Position numbers and translations under genes: made by a program. Below, in pieces: positions 34,598 to 43,132 of a stretch of 64,000 nucleotides of DNA. This DNA comes from Oceanococcus sp964629015 (GTDB lineage: Bacteria > Pseudomonadota > Gammaproteobacteria > Nevskiales > Oceanococcaceae). Location: positions 248,001 to 312,000 of the forward strand of contig CAZVMN010000003.1 of the NCBI GenBank assembly GCA_964629015.1, in the 5' to 3' direction. Under the pieces are notes generated by a model. The model ran no database searches, had not been told where the DNA came from, and saw only the letters and a program-made list of their open reading frames with translations. Positions within the stretch are counted from its first letter, which is position 1. Every line of letters starts with the position of its first letter.

Positions 34598-35559
34598 ACG
34601 GTCTCCTGAGGATTGTTATCGGTATGTTCGCGAATGAATTCGATTATATCGTTGCGTGCCTGCAAGGCCTCCGGCAGCAGCCGTATGAACAAAGGAAAGG
34701 CATGCGGCAGCAGCGGCCAAACATCGACGCGGGTGTTCACTCCGGCTTGGCGCGCGTGTTCGGCCGCGATCAAGGTATCGTCGAGCAGAATTTCAGTCTC
34801 GCCAACCAGGAAAAACAGCGGTGGCATACCGCGCATATCCGCGTAGATCGGCGACAATTCGGGATCGGTGGCGTCATGCTCGCCGGCGTACAGCTGAAGC
34901 ATTTTGGCCATCGCGTTGACCGGCAGCAGCGGGTCTTTGCGGCGATTGATGACCCGCGACAGCGGCACGTGAACGCGGGCCAGTTCGGTGACGGGTGACA
35001 TGGGAATTGCACAGGCCGGCATAGGCCAGCTGTTGGCGCGAATGCGTTGCAGCAAGCCCAGGGTCAGATTGCCGCCGGCCGATTCGCCGGCGATGACGAT
35101 CTTCTCCGGTTTGAAGCCGGCATCCAGCAAGCCGCGGTAAGCCCGTTCGCAGTCGATCAGGGCGGCTGGAAAGCGATGCATCGGGGCCAGACGGTAATCC
35201 GGCATAAACGCCACCGCATCGAGTTTTCGACACATGCGCGCAAGCAGCTCCAAATGCACTTCGGGCACGGCGGGGATCAGGAACGCGCCGCCGTGCAGAT
35301 ACAGGATGATGGTTTTGTCGGTGGCACTGAAATCGCCGACGATGGGTCCCGGTACACCGTTGATGTAGCGGTCGTAGTTGATCGGCAGATCATGCAGTCG
35401 GATACGCCAACGCGCGGCCAGACGCACCTGATTCTTGATCAGGGCAAAGACTGAGACGCTGGAGAAGATGCGCAGCATGGGCTTGAGCACCCAGCGCAAC
35501 AGACCAGTAACGGCGCGGCTGCGTTGACTGATGACGACAGGTTTGACGGTGTATTTCAT
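34594..35559 (-). CDS. Hormone-sensitive-lipase family alpha/beta hydrolase (esterase)
   Basis: A 321-residue esterase of the HSL (family IV) group. The oxyanion motif HGGAF lies near residues 89-93, the nucleophile elbow is GESAG near 158-162, and the catalytic His is in LLPHAFPLF close to the end. These enzymes hydrolyse short- to medium-chain acyl esters. The N-terminal 45 residues include a basic amphipathic stretch but no clear signal peptide. The ATG at 35559 is preferred because the longer frame runs into the neighbouring gene. It precedes prpE with a 4-base overlap. Confidence 0.87.
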   Translation of the reverse strand: MKYTVKPVVISQRSRAVTGLLRWVLKPMLRIFSSVSVFALIKNQVRLAARWRIRLHDLPINYDRYINGVPGPIVGDFSATDKTIILYLHGGAFLIPAVPEVHLELLARMCRKLDAVAFMPDYRLAPMHRFPAALIDCERAYRGLLDAGFKPEKIVIAGESAGGNLTLGLLQRIRANSWPMPACAIPMSPVTELARVHVPLSRVINRRKDPLLPVNAMAKMLQLYAGEHDATDPELSPIYADMRGMPPLFFLVGETEILLDDTLIAAEHARQAGVNTRVDVWPLLPHAFPLFIRLLPEALQARNDIIEFIREHTDNNPQETV

Positions 35560-35599
35560 AGCAGCAGTCTGTACGGCGCGCCGTGCCGAGGCCTCGTCC

Positions 35600-36733
35600 T
35601 TATAGGCGAGACGTAAACGGGCCAGACAGCAGCTCCAGCAGGGCCTGGGCCAACTGCGTGGGATCATGGGTTTTGCCGTCAGCTGTGGCAAGCGCAGCGT
35701 TTATACAAGGTGCGTCACAAGGGAAGTCTCCACGGCGCGCAGTATCCACGAGAATGCTGTCGATCGCAGGTGTATTGCTGGCGCTGCCGTCGCGCAGGCG
35801 CGAGGTCAGCATGTGCAACGCGTCATCGGGGCTGCAGCCCAGAAGTTCCGGATCGTGGCCCAGATTCGGGACGTAGACCTTGTGCGCGCGGCTCGCGGTG
35901 ATCGCGGCGCAAACGCCGGTGGGGAGGAACTGGGCCATGAGGCTGCTGTGAAAGCTGCCGGGCCCATAGACGATCAGGTCGGCGCGGCGAATGACCGTTG
36001 CCAGCGTGGCGCTGATTTCACACTGCCCCGGTTGGATGTTGTCCAAGCCTTGATTGAGCCAAGTCTCCACGATGGGGCTGGAAATCGGCGAACGTTCTTT
36101 ACCCGTCAGTTGATGCTGGCCGATCAGGCATTGGCCGTTAGCCAAGCGCGCCGCCAGATGCAGGTTGGCGTCCACGATGGCATGCGCCTGACCGCGCGCG
36201 TGCAGGGCATGCGCCAGTCGTTCGCTGACCGTGGGTAAATCCTCGTGGCCGACAATGAGCCCCGCCGCAAGTATCAGGTTGCCGAAGCTGGCACCGGCCA
36301 GCTCAAAGCCCGGTGGCAGCGAGCGGACGAATGTGCGGAGCTGAACACACAACCAAGTCCAGTCAGGATCGCCATCATTCAATGCTAACGCTTCGTCTGC
36401 CCAGGTTTTCAGAAGAGATGGCAGGGCGTGACCAAGGTCAGATTCGGGTAAGCGCTGGTCGAGCAACTGTGCGCGCAAATGGGCCGTGGGGTGCGTGTCG
36501 TCGGCGAGCGCGATGAGTCGGCTACGCAGATCACCAACCGCTGCGATCGGCCAGTGGCGACGTAACTCCGCACTGCTGCCGCCGGAGTCGAATGGCGGCA
36601 ACAAATGCAGGGTCTGGGCCGTATACTGCTTGAGTTGGCGCGCTGTGGGGTTCATCGCGGTGCCGCCGCTGAATAGCACGATGCGTGCACCCTGATGTCT
36701 ATCGGTTGCTTTTGACATGTCCGCCGTGGACAT
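35600..36733 (-). CDS. CofD/YvcK-like protein
   Basis: A roughly 377-residue member of the CofD/YvcK superfamily. The nucleotide-binding opening is IVLFSGGTAMNP, followed by LPPFDSGGSSAELR (near residue 45), a NLILAAGLIVGHEDL helix and the YGPGSFHSSLMAQFLP loop that in YvcK and CofD binds the sugar-nucleotide or phospho-lactate. YvcK proteins bind UDP-GlcNAc and affect cell-wall precursor supply; CofD transfers phospholactate in F420 synthesis. Neither role is proven here. Start choice is uncertain: ATG 36733 is given, ATG 36718 is equally plausible. It is divergent from the SixA gene, 50 bases away. Confidence 0.78.
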   Translation of the reverse strand: MSTADMSKATDRHQGARIVLFSGGTAMNPTARQLKQYTAQTLHLLPPFDSGGSSAELRRHWPIAAVGDLRSRLIALADDTHPTAHLRAQLLDQRLPESDLGHALPSLLKTWADEALALNDGDPDWTWLCVQLRTFVRSLPPGFELAGASFGNLILAAGLIVGHEDLPTVSERLAHALHARGQAHAIVDANLHLAARLANGQCLIGQHQLTGKERSPISSPIVETWLNQGLDNIQPGQCEISATLATVIRRADLIVYGPGSFHSSLMAQFLPTGVCAAITASRAHKVYVPNLGHDPELLGCSPDDALHMLTSRLRDGSASNTPAIDSILVDTARRGDFPCDAPCINAALATADGKTHDPTQLAQALLELLSGPFTSRL

Positions 36734-36783
36734 CCCCGGCTGCTGGAATCTGCAGCCATTGTGCACGAATTAGGAGATAGCTC

Positions 36784-37269
36784 ATGGCCGCAAAGTTGTA
36801 TCTGCTGAGACACGGACAAGCTGCGTCTCCTGAAGGCTCTGATTGGCAAGCAGATCATGCACGCGCATTGACCGCTCGTGGTCAGGCGGAGATTCGACGG
36901 CTGGCCCAGCGCGCCGAGCAACTGGGGTTTGCAGCTGAGGTCGCACTGGTCTCGTCGGCAACGCGCACCCAGCAAACCGCGGAACTGATGGGCTTGCGCT
37001 CCTTTCGCGTTATGGATGAGCTGTACAACGCCGATCCCGGAGAGATTCTGGGGCTCTTGCGGACCTTGCCGGACGACTGTGGCAGCGCCATCGTTGTGGC
37101 ACACAATCCGGGCATTTCCTGGCTAGCCGCTTCGCTTATGCGACCCGCGAATATTCCGGGCTTTTCACCCGGCACTCTGGTCGAGTTGGACACCTCATGT
37201 GGTTGGTCGGCGCTGGCTCCACAGAGCGGTCGGTTGGTGCGTCGCCTGGAACCGCCAGATTACCGTTAG
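36784..37269 (+). CDS. sixA: Phosphohistidine phosphatase SixA
   Basis: A 161-residue histidine-phosphatase of the SixA type. The catalytic RHG motif is LLRHGQAA (Arg9-His10-Gly11), the second Arg lies in SSATRTQQTAE, and the second catalytic His is in VVAHNPGISWL. SixA removes phosphate from phosphohistidine on HPt domains or on the nitrogen phosphotransferase protein NPr. The length matches E. coli SixA. The ATG follows AGGAGA. The CofD-like gene starts on the other strand 50 bases upstream. Confidence 0.92.
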   Translation: MAAKLYLLRHGQAASPEGSDWQADHARALTARGQAEIRRLAQRAEQLGFAAEVALVSSATRTQQTAELMGLRSFRVMDELYNADPGEILGLLRTLPDDCGSAIVVAHNPGISWLAASLMRPANIPGFSPGTLVELDTSCGWSALAPQSGRLVRRLEPPDYR

Positions 37270-37333
37270 CGAACTCCACACAGGCGCCGCGCGGGCGTTA
37301 GAATTCAGGATCATTCACAGGTTTCCCCAAGCC

Positions 37334-37882
37334 ATGTCCAATTCGCTGCGTGATCAACTGGTCAAAGCTGGTCTGGTCACAAAAAAGCAGGCGCATGAAA
37401 CGCGCAAACGCAAACCACGAGGCAAGCAAGCGCATCAGGCTAAGCGTCAGGAACAAACGCAGCGCGACGCCGAGTTAAAAGCGTTGGACGCGCACAAGCG
37501 CGAACGTGATCGTGAGCTCAATGCACAACGTGAGGCTCAACGCAAAGCGCGAGAACAAGCTGACTGGGTGCGCCAGATGTTGGGCGCGCATGCTGTCAAA
37601 AAGGGCAAGCCTGGGGATGACGATCCGGCGTTCCATTTCACCTTGGCTGGGACCGTGCAGCATTTGTATGTTGGTGCACAGCAGCGTGCTCAGCTGGCCG
37701 CGGGCAAACTCGGCTTGGTGCAATTCGATGGTCAGTATCACCTTTTGCCCGTATCGATTGCGCGCCAATTGCACGAGAAGATTCCACAACGGACCTGGGT
37801 GCCAGATGCCAACGCGGATCAATCTCCCGATGAAAACGATCCCTACGCCGATTTTCAGGTCCCAGATGATTTGATGTGGTAA
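37334..37882 (+). CDS. DUF2058 family protein (YaiL-like)
   Basis: A 182-residue DUF2058 protein. The N-terminus (SNSLRDQLVKAGLVTKKQAHETRKRKP) is diagnostic of the family, followed by a long Lys/Arg/Glu/Gln-rich helical or coiled-coil region (residues 25-85) and a compact C-terminal domain containing VQHLYVGAQQRAQLAAGKLGLV and YHLLP. E. coli YaiL belongs here; function is uncertain, with nucleic-acid or ribosome association suggested by the basic character. It is probably expressed with or just after sixA (65 bases apart). The start is set by the family N-terminus. Confidence 0.9.
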   Translation: MSNSLRDQLVKAGLVTKKQAHETRKRKPRGKQAHQAKRQEQTQRDAELKALDAHKRERDRELNAQREAQRKAREQADWVRQMLGAHAVKKGKPGDDDPAFHFTLAGTVQHLYVGAQQRAQLAAGKLGLVQFDGQYHLLPVSIARQLHEKIPQRTWVPDANADQSPDENDPYADFQVPDDLMW

Positions 37883-37979
37883 GCGCCTGTCTGCGTTGCG
37901 CGTTCTTCACTGTGCGGCGTAGTCTTAAGCGATCAGGGGATAAACCGATAACAACATCTGGTCAAGCGGGGTAGGGATC

Positions 37980-39608
37980 ATGGCAAGTCATACTGTGGCC
38001 GGCCTGCAAGGTCGGGAAGACCTCAGCGCGCTGGCAAACAGCGCGCGTGAGCAGTTGCGCCAGATTCTGCGCGACGAGCTGCGCCCGCTGGTGGCGGGCT
38101 ATGTCGACAAGACGGCGGACTTGCTGCTCAAGCCCGCCAGCGCTGGCCACAACCCGGCGGAAGCGCGCAAGAACATGGAGCTGGCGCGTAAGCTCAAGCA
38201 AAGCGCCAACGTTTGGTGTGATGCCATCTTGAGTCAGGTCGAGAGTCGTCTGTTCATGACCGAGGACAGCTCTGGTCGGCGCAAGCAAGAAGAAGAGAGT
38301 GGTGGTGCCAACGCCAACCTGATTGCCATGGCCAAGGCTCTGCTGATCGCTGAGACTCGTTACTTCAAGAAAATTGCCGAGATTGACGCCCGTTTCAATC
38401 GCGTGCGCCTGATCATGTCGCTGGCTGTCGACAACAAAGCCGTCGCCCCGACCGGGTTGCATCAGGCATTGGAGCAGGTGGCTGATCAGCTCGACTGGCC
38501 GAAACCCAATCGCAAAGTGCTGTACAGCAGTTTTGAAAGCCATGTCATTGGCAATCTTGATCGCCTGTACGAACGCATGCTCGATTTGTTCCGCAAAGTG
38601 GGTTCTGATGCGGCCCAATTGGTGGTTGAATCCACTTTCGACCTGTCGCATATCGAAGATGCTCCCGAAGACGAGCAGGACAAGGCCGAGACCAAAGCGT
38701 GGATGCAACCGCCTGACGAGATCACCGATGTCGATGGCAAAACCACCGCCATGCTGACGCGTTTGGCGCTACAGAGTGATGGCGAGGGTTATACCGACGG
38801 TTTGCTGGCTGCGGACTTGCTCGCGCTGATGGATAAGCGTCCGTTGCCCGGCATCTCTTATGAGAGTGGATTGATCTCGGTTCAACGCACCAGTCTGGCT
38901 GGACATTTTCTCAACGAGGTGAAGGCGGACCCGCTGGTATCGCGGGATTTGGATGCGCAACACGAACCTTTGCGTATGCCGCTGGTGAAATCCGCGATCG
39001 CTGACAATTCCGTGTTCACCGATGCCTCACACCCGCTGGCCAGCCTGATTGATGAACACATGACCAAGGCTGCGCGTCATCGTTTGGTCAATGCGGCCGA
39101 AGCGCAGGAAATGCAGGAATCCCTGGCACGCGTGCTCGAAATGTTCGATTTGTCACCGGATTTTGTGCGCGAATCCATGGCCAACGCAGAGCCTCTCAAG
39201 GACGAACAGATCGAGCGTTTCTACGCGTTGCAGCGCAAGCAGGCCGCACAGCGGCGCGAATTCGTGATCAGTGAAGCCCGCCGTGTGGTTGCTGCTGAGA
39301 TGGAGCGCAGCACCTTTGCCCGTGATGTGCCGGCGCCAGCCAAGCGCTTTCTGGACAAGGCGTGGAGTGCGCTGCTGACTCAGCGGCTGCTGAAATACGG
39401 TGCGAGCAATCCCATTTGGCAGGACGGCATCGACAAAACCGATCAGATGATCGACCTCCTGGAAGCGCGCGACCCGAGTGCCAAGCCCCCGCAGGAGTGG
39501 GTCGATTTGATCCGCATCATGATTGACGATCTGGTCAAGGGCGGCTTGCCAGCCGAGCAGCGCGGCAACATCCTCAAAATGCTTGAAGCCGCGCGAAAAT
39601 CACCCTAG
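37980..39608 (+). CDS. DUF1631 family protein
   Basis: A 542-residue soluble, largely helical protein of the DUF1631 family found in gammaproteobacteria. Features include an N-terminal helical block, a YSSFESHVIGNLDRLYERMLDLFRKVG segment near residues 181-207, an acidic linker near residues 221-235, and a second block starting with the HPLASLIDEHMTKAARHR region. The C-terminal part FLDKAWSALLTQRLLKYG and the PEEWVDLI-type motif (here PQEWVDLIRIMIDDLV) are family marks. It has no known activity; automatic labels such as thymidine phosphorylase are not supported. It stands alone, ending 12 bases before a convergent gene. Confidence 0.85.
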   Translation: MASHTVAGLQGREDLSALANSAREQLRQILRDELRPLVAGYVDKTADLLLKPASAGHNPAEARKNMELARKLKQSANVWCDAILSQVESRLFMTEDSSGRRKQEEESGGANANLIAMAKALLIAETRYFKKIAEIDARFNRVRLIMSLAVDNKAVAPTGLHQALEQVADQLDWPKPNRKVLYSSFESHVIGNLDRLYERMLDLFRKVGSDAAQLVVESTFDLSHIEDAPEDEQDKAETKAWMQPPDEITDVDGKTTAMLTRLALQSDGEGYTDGLLAADLLALMDKRPLPGISYESGLISVQRTSLAGHFLNEVKADPLVSRDLDAQHEPLRMPLVKSAIADNSVFTDASHPLASLIDEHMTKAARHRLVNAAEAQEMQESLARVLEMFDLSPDFVRESMANAEPLKDEQIERFYALQRKQAAQRREFVISEARRVVAAEMERSTFARDVPAPAKRFLDKAWSALLTQRLLKYGASNPIWQDGIDKTDQMIDLLEARDPSAKPPQEWVDLIRIMIDDLVKGGLPAEQRGNILKMLEAARKSP

Positions 39609-39619
39609 GAATTGCGTCG

Positions 39620-40855
39620 TTAACCTTTGATTCGCGACCGCGCGCAGGACGATCCCGGCATGGGTTCCGCCCAGATCGGATCGTGGATGTCGTAGCTGCG
39701 CGCAACCATATAGTCCTGTGGATCGGTGAGGTAATCGACCAAGGGCGGGTGTTCCAGGCTGGCCATTTCACGTTGCCATTCGGTCTGGTAGGCCGCAGCT
39801 CCACCACCGATAACGGGCGCCCAGGCGTCGTGGTGGTTGGGCAAAAACACCCGTGGATGGGCATGCTCAACATACAGGCGTGGATCACGTAAGCCGGATA
39901 TTGGCTGATCGAAGCCGACAATGGCGCCGAGTTGAACGTCCACACAGCCGGGGAAGCTGTCCAGCGCCGCTTGCACTGCGGCACCGTCGGCATCCGATTC
40001 GACGATCGGGCCGGTGGAGTCATGCCAAAGCAGCGTGAAGTCACCGAACTGAAAGTGATAGGCCCAGGTCCCGCCCTGTTCCAAGGTCAGGGTGCTCAGA
40101 AAGCGCAACCATTCCTCGGGATCGCTGTTGAGGTAGCCCAGGAAAGGTAGCAAGTTGGGTACGTGGATGAAGGGCGTGTCACCCACCTGATAGGTCTGCG
40201 GCGACGCCGCACTGTGAATATGTTGCAGTACCGCTATCGGTTGCATGTCATCCCACAGCTTCACCGTTTGTGTGGTGCCGGGCGCGGGCATGACGGCGGT
40301 ACCGGTTATCAGACAGTCGAAAGCGTCTTGCAGGCCTTCCTGCGCTGCGTCGGCCTGCACCGAGGTGCAAATCTCTTCGGAGCCGACAACAACAGCGCCG
40401 CTGCGGCCGGCGATGTATCCGGCATCGGCGGCATGGTCAAAGTGGCCGTGACCGATAAAAATGGCTTCGGGCTGAATCGCGGCAATCTCTTCGCGACCTA
40501 TCGGCACGTAATTGGCTTGCAGGCCGATTGGTTCCCAGGCATCCATCAGCCACAGATGTCCGCCGCCGCTGACGACAAAACTGGACACCCCGAACCACCA
40601 GAGTTTGACCTTGCCATCCTCGACCGCATTGGGCCCGAGAATGGTGTCACGTGCCAACTGGGTTTGCACACTGACCGGACGCGCGGCTATCGGTTGCCAA
40701 TCGGGCAATGCGATGCGTGCGCCGGTAGGCGCGTAAGCCGATCCGTCGCTGTTGCGTGCGATGCTTTCGACGTCCGCGCGCCCGCCGTTGCAAGCGCACA
40801 GCATAGCGGCGGCGCAGAGCGCCGCAGTCTGCGTGCGCCATGAAAAATGACTCAT
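39620..40855 (-). CDS. Metallo-beta-lactamase-fold hydrolase, predicted lipoprotein
   Basis: A 411-residue exported protein. The signal peptide ends in a lipobox-like LCAC (Cys22), so it is probably a lipoprotein in the periplasm or on the inner face of the outer membrane. The metal-binding HGHFDH (136-141) and further candidates LWHDST and FLPNHHDAW indicate a metallo-beta-lactamase fold. Such proteins hydrolyse lactones, phosphodiesters or thioesters; the substrate is unknown. The ATG at 40855 follows AGGAGACC. It lies downstream of the acyl-CoA carboxylase cluster on the same strand, with a 148-base gap, so a shared function is possible but not shown. Confidence 0.8.
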   Translation of the reverse strand: MSHFSWRTQTAALCAAAMLCACNGGRADVESIARNSDGSAYAPTGARIALPDWQPIAARPVSVQTQLARDTILGPNAVEDGKVKLWWFGVSSFVVSGGGHLWLMDAWEPIGLQANYVPIGREEIAAIQPEAIFIGHGHFDHAADAGYIAGRSGAVVVGSEEICTSVQADAAQEGLQDAFDCLITGTAVMPAPGTTQTVKLWDDMQPIAVLQHIHSAASPQTYQVGDTPFIHVPNLLPFLGYLNSDPEEWLRFLSTLTLEQGGTWAYHFQFGDFTLLWHDSTGPIVESDADGAAVQAALDSFPGCVDVQLGAIVGFDQPISGLRDPRLYVEHAHPRVFLPNHHDAWAPVIGGGAAAYQTEWQREMASLEHPPLVDYLTDPQDYMVARSYDIHDPIWAEPMPGSSCARSRIKG

Positions 40856-41003
40856 GGTGGTCTCCTGTTCTGATTTAAGCGCGTGGGCTTGCACCGTCTT
40901 GGCAGTGCTTGAGCGCTCCACACGCCTTTTTGTTGTTAGCAGAACAGCATAGCGCAGGCGGGATGGCTTGTGCCCATCCGCAAAGCACGGTGGGCACCGT
41001 CTG

Positions 41004-42611
41004 CTACATGCGGAAAACCCCGTAGCTCGGGTCGCGAATCGGTGCGTTGAGTGCGGCTGAAATGGCCATGCCCAGGGCATTGCGGGTATCGACCGGGTCG
41101 AGAATGCCGTCGTCCCAGATCTCCGAGGTGGACCAGTATGCCGAGGATTTGCGTTTGAACTCGGCCAGCACCGGTTGGCGAATCTCTTCGATCTGTTCGG
41201 GTGTCAGGGTTTCGCCGGCGCGGGCCAATTGGCGCACTTTGACTTCGGCCAAGGTGTTGGCCGCTTGTTCCGCCCCCATCACTGAAATCTGGTGTTGTGG
41301 CCAGGCAAACAACATGCGCGAGTCAAAGGCGCGACCGGACATGCCGTAGTTGCCGGCGCCAAATGAGCCGTGGCACATGACGGTAAATTTGGGCACTTCG
41401 CAGCCGGTCACCGCCATGATCATTTTGGCCCCATCTTTGGTGATGCCGGCGCGTTCATACTCGCGCCCGACCATATACCCGGTGATGTTCTGCAGGAAGA
41501 TAATGGGCACCTTGTTCTGGTTGCACAGTTCAATGAAGTGCGCCCCTTTGAGTGCCGAGTCATTGAACAGCACGCCGTTGTTACCAATGATGCCGACCTT
41601 GTAGCCCCAGATGTGGGCATAGCCGCAGATCAGGGTGGTGCCGTATTTGGGTTGGTATTCATGGAAGCGTGAGCCATCGACGATGCGCGCGATGACCTCA
41701 CGGATGTCGAACTGCTGCTTGATGTCGCGCGGAATGATGCCGTAGAGCTCGTTCGGGTCGTAGTAGGGCTCTTCCGGTTCCTGCCATTCGATGCGTGTTT
41801 TGTCCGGCGTTTTGAACTGGGCCACGATGTCGCGCGCAATGGCAATGGCTTCGTCTTCGCTGGACGCCGGGTAGTCGGCAGTGCCGGAGACCGAGGTGTG
41901 CATGTCGCAACCACCCAGTTCATCAACGCTGACTTCCTCGCCAGTCGCCGCTTTGACCAACGGTGGGCCGGCTAGGAAGATCGCGCCGGTGCCGCGCACG
42001 ATGACGTTGTAATCGGACAGACCCGGTACGTAAGCGCCGCCTGCAGTGCAGTGCCCCAGAACCACGGACACCTGCTGCACGCCCATCTTGGACAACGTGC
42101 ACTGATTGCGGAAGATCCGCCCGGCATAGTACTTGTCGGCAAACAGTTCGGCCTGTTCGGGCAGGAACCCGCCCGCGGAGTCGCACAGATGCACCACCGG
42201 CAAGCGGTTTTCGATGGCGATGTCCAGCGCGCGCACGGTTTTCTTGATGGTGATCGGATACCACGCGCCACCTTTGACACTGGGGTCGCCGGCGTTGATG
42301 ACCACCTCGCGGCCGGAGACGATGCCGATGCCGGTCACACAGCCTGCGCCTGGCACGCTGCCGTCGTACATTTCGTTGGCGGCCAGTGAGGACAGTTCCA
42401 TGAATGGCGTGCCCGGGTCGAGCAGGCGTTCGATGCGCTCGCGCACGGTCAGCTTGTTCTGCTTGCGCAGGCGGTCGATGTCGCGTTGCGGGCGGTCGTG
42501 CCGCGCGGCGCGTTGTTTCTCGCGAAATTCGGCGGCGAGGCGGCGGTTGTGTTCGGCGTTGGCCTGAAAGTCGGCCGAGTTGGTGTTGATTGCGCTGTTG
42601 ATGCGTTTCAT
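41004..42611 (-). CDS. Acyl-CoA carboxylase beta (carboxyltransferase) subunit, methylcrotonyl-/geranyl-CoA type
   Basis: A 535-residue carboxyltransferase subunit, the usual length of LiuB/MccB and AtuC. It has two crotonase-like halves: the CoA-binding half (GCVTGIGIVSGREVVINAGD, CDSAGGFLPEQAELFADK) and the biotin-binding half (GVLFNDSALKGAHFIELCNQNKVPIIF cut in the middle by NKVP, and FGAGNYGMSGRAFDSRMLFAWP). It transfers CO2 from carboxybiotin to a branched 2-enoyl-CoA. Whether the substrate is methylcrotonyl- or geranyl-CoA cannot be settled by eye; the AtuA-like gene nearby favours terpene-type substrates. Its ATG overlaps the BCCP gene by 4 bases. Confidence 0.9.
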   Translation of the reverse strand: MKRINSAINTNSADFQANAEHNRRLAAEFREKQRAARHDRPQRDIDRLRKQNKLTVRERIERLLDPGTPFMELSSLAANEMYDGSVPGAGCVTGIGIVSGREVVINAGDPSVKGGAWYPITIKKTVRALDIAIENRLPVVHLCDSAGGFLPEQAELFADKYYAGRIFRNQCTLSKMGVQQVSVVLGHCTAGGAYVPGLSDYNVIVRGTGAIFLAGPPLVKAATGEEVSVDELGGCDMHTSVSGTADYPASSEDEAIAIARDIVAQFKTPDKTRIEWQEPEEPYYDPNELYGIIPRDIKQQFDIREVIARIVDGSRFHEYQPKYGTTLICGYAHIWGYKVGIIGNNGVLFNDSALKGAHFIELCNQNKVPIIFLQNITGYMVGREYERAGITKDGAKMIMAVTGCEVPKFTVMCHGSFGAGNYGMSGRAFDSRMLFAWPQHQISVMGAEQAANTLAEVKVRQLARAGETLTPEQIEEIRQPVLAEFKRKSSAYWSTSEIWDDGILDPVDTRNALGMAISAALNAPIRDPSYGVFRM

Positions 42612-43132
42612 TGTTCGTTGTCCTCGTCCTGGGATTCCAGTGAGAGCAGTACAGCGTCTTTGTCGAAGGTTTGACCCGCTGCGACCAGCACCTCGGCGAT
42701 CACGCCATCGCGCGGCGCCACGATTGTGGTTTCCATCTTCATCGATTCCATGACCAGCAAGGTTTGGCCCTTCTTGACCGCATCACCTGTGGCTACGGAC
42801 AGCGAAATCAGGCTGCCCGGCATGGCGGCACGAATTGCATCCGCCGCACCGGCTTCATTGAGCTGAGCCAAGCGCTCCAGAGCGTGTTCAAAGCGCAGGC
42901 TGTGGGTTTCGCCATCCAGGTGGATGTGCACATCGTCCCCATCAACGGCCACGGCCAGATGGTCGATCACCGTGCGGCCGCCATTTTGGCTGCTCAGTAT
43001 CCAGTTGCCTTCTTCGCCAGGGTGCAAGGTGAAGGGCCACGTCTGACCGTTGAGGTGCAGGCGATAACCGTCGCCGCTGCGCGACAGGCCGACATCGTAC
43101 TCGGCGTCTTTGAATTTGAATCCGTGTTTCAT
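42608..43132 (-). CDS. Separate biotin carboxyl carrier (BT-BCCP) subunit of the acyl-CoA carboxylase
   Basis: A 174-residue protein that corresponds to the C-terminal third of the usual carboxylase alpha chain: a BT-like beta domain (residues 1-95) and a biotinyl domain with the target Lys132 in MESMKMET. In LiuD/MccA and AtuF these domains are fused to biotin carboxylase. Here the BC gene ends at TGA and this gene starts at ATG sharing one base (TGATG), so translation is coupled and stoichiometry kept. An in-frame upstream GTG at 43144 is a less likely start. It could be a natural split or a sequencing frameshift. Confidence 0.9.
   Translation of the reverse strand: MKHGFKFKDAEYDVGLSRSGDGYRLHLNGQTWPFTLHPGEEGNWILSSQNGGRTVIDHLAVAVDGDDVHIHLDGETHSLRFEHALERLAQLNEAGAADAIRAAMPGSLISLSVATGDAVKKGQTLLVMESMKMETTIVAPRDGVIAEVLVAAGQTFDKDAVLLSLESQDEDNEQ

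Noticed and set aside
40961..40979. Hairpin GGATGG...CCATCC downstream of the carboxyltransferase gene as a terminator
   Set aside because: The stem is only 6 bases and no T-run follows on either strand.
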